A DNA stretch of 64,000 nt, taken from assembly GCA_963575745.1 (NCBI GenBank), contig CAUYUJ010020727.1, positions 225,001 through 289,000 on the forward strand, given 5' to 3'. The position numbers and the translations under genes were made by a program. Position 1 is the first letter of the stretch. Each line of letters starts with the position of its first letter. Positions 63,612 through 64,000 of the stretch are shown here, piece after piece. Source of the DNA: Prorocentrum cordatum. Taxonomy: Eukaryota; Sar; Dinophyceae; Prorocentrales; Prorocentraceae. Under the pieces are notes generated by a model. That model worked only from the letters and a program-made list of their open reading frames with translations, searched no databases and was not told where the DNA came from.

Positions 63612-64000
63612 TCAGTTTGCGGAACCTTCCATGTTCCCATCCAACTGTCTATCCACACGAGCATGTGCAACTCGGTCCCAGCACTGTGCGTGAAAAGTGT
63701 GGCCACACCGGAGCCTCCAGACTTTGTCGTGGTGCATGAAAAGGTCCAGGCATATGGCGCACTTGTTGAAGTCGCCGTCGCTGATGATGGGCGGTGTTGC
63801 CGATGGCCTGATGCGCGTCTGGCGCTCCAGAGTGGTTTCGCCAGCTTCATATCGAATCGGTGGAACCGTCGGTAGCTGCATTGCTGCAAGCGCAGCTGGA
63901 CTCATCGCAGGTGTCCCTGCTGTATTGGAAATAGCAGGTTGCCCCGCACGGTTCAGCATCCCGTTGGCCTTACGCTCCTGGTTACGACGCTGGCGGGCAG
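63612..64000 (-). CDS. RING-H2 finger N-terminal region of the element
   Basis: ATG at 63959; the frame is open to the window edge. FNKCAICLDLFMHHDKVWRL continues as RCGHTFHAQCWDRV. This gives Cx2C-x13-CxHx2Hx2C, six of the eight RING-H2 ligands, as in ubiquitin E3 ligases. The last CxxC pair is missing: the reading ends NMEGSAN then TGA (63612-63614), after which the same frame continues GTKPCAGVLAQ. The pair was probably lost by a small deletion. Two AGxPA hairpins precede the RING (63907, 63934). Confidence 0.6.
   Translation of the reverse strand, partial: ARQRRNQERKANGMLNRAGQPAISNTAGTPAMSPAALAAMQLPTVPPIRYEAGETTLERQTRIRPSATPPIISDGDFNKCAICLDLFMHHDKVWRLRCGHTFHAQCWDRVAHARVDRQLDGNMEGSAN

Larger units (their letters stand above)
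58127..63947 (-). repeat. Dispersed GCAGG-n4-CCTGC hairpin family encoding AGxPA
   Basis: Plus-strand form GCAGGtgtcCCTGC or GCAGGttgCCCCGC at 58127, 60664, 61429, 61723, 61915, 62182, 62545, 63289, 63346, 63403, 63907 and 63934 (each about 14 bp). On the coding strand these read gcrggg-n2-acctgc and encode A-G-x-P-A in the element frame, with x = Q, T, K, A, L or R. Twelve copies within 6 kb, ten of them in linkers. A related site occurs once in the plus-strand element at about 11832-11848. Confidence 0.7.
55880..64000 (-). mobile_element. Second copia-like element, minus strand, decayed
   Basis: Reading leftward from 64000: RING-H2, linker, aspartic protease, long linker, methyltransferase-like domain, zinc ribbon, integrase, reverse transcriptase, RNase H. 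It differs from the plus-strand element in domain order and in its hairpin family. The reverse transcriptase has lost its middle part. There are several TGA stops and at least six frameshifts, so this copy is not autonomous. The 5' end lies beyond the window. Confidence 0.75.

Noticed and set aside
1-64000. Alternative genetic code or selenocysteine at TGA
   Set aside because: TAA, TAG and TGA all interrupt frames and all three also end plausible segments; decay or sequencing error is simpler.
1-64000. tRNA, rRNA, bacterial promoters, ribosome binding sites
   Set aside because: No cloverleaf or rRNA core sequence was recognised by eye, and bacterial signals are not meaningful in a dinoflagellate nucleus. 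A covariance-model scan would be needed to exclude small RNA genes.

Overview
The window is eukaryotic nuclear DNA from a dinoflagellate. The decisive evidence is a match at all 22 positions to the dinoflagellate spliced-leader consensus at 25706-25727, directly at the 5' end of a non-LTR retrotransposon. High GC, C/G-rich third codon positions, long (GGA/TCC)n tracts, degenerate satellites, retroelements that carry methyltransferase-like domains, and the absence of recognisable ordinary host genes all fit. Prorocentrum is a plausible genus, but the species cannot be fixed from this sequence.

Layout. (1) 1 to about 20.6 kb, plus strand: a very large Ty1/copia-type element whose left end lies outside the window. 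It has Gag with CCCH-like fingers, an aspartic protease (DTG), an HHCC/DDE integrase, an RVT_2 reverse transcriptase (YVDD) and RNase H. Some 11 kb of further open frames follow: a DCM-like methyltransferase domain, a candidate ART-like domain and several large unrecognised proteins. About 25 short imperfect hairpins with a GGCTcAGCC core are scattered through all of it. (2) 20.6-25.6 kb: a small antisense coiled-coil relic, two copies of a 'CTTGGGCCGT' array element, (TCC)n tracts and a 21-bp minisatellite encoding heptads on the minus strand. (3) 25.7-32.7 kb: a near-complete LINE (SL, ORF1, and ORF2 with endonuclease, reverse transcriptase and RNase H) lying between (TCC)n tracts. (4) 32.9-35.1 kb: a 2.2-kb array of degenerate decamers. 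(5) 35.1-49.2 kb: satellites and repeat-encoded proteins, including a 720-bp (GGA)n, 93-bp repeats, Ala/Asp/Ser/Thr blocks, Cys/Asp blocks, a 0.46-kb direct repeat and a 90-bp satellite found at two sites. (6) 49.2-55.9 kb: microsatellites and two more CTTGGGCCGT arrays, with no convincing gene. (7) 55.9-64 kb, minus strand: a second, decayed copia-like element of a different lineage. It encodes RING-H2, protease, methyltransferase-like domain, zinc ribbon, integrase, internally deleted reverse transcriptase and RNase H, and it carries its own in-frame hairpin family encoding AGxPA.

The genes here work as mobile elements, not as a host pathway. The two copia elements and the LINE are all interrupted by frameshifts or in-frame stops. 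Many of the frameshifts sit in homopolymer runs, so some may be assembly errors. The most unusual signals are the two coding-region hairpin families, the spliced leader captured on the LINE, the methyltransferase domains in both copia elements, the 10-bp satellite and the multicopy CTTGGGCCGT array element.
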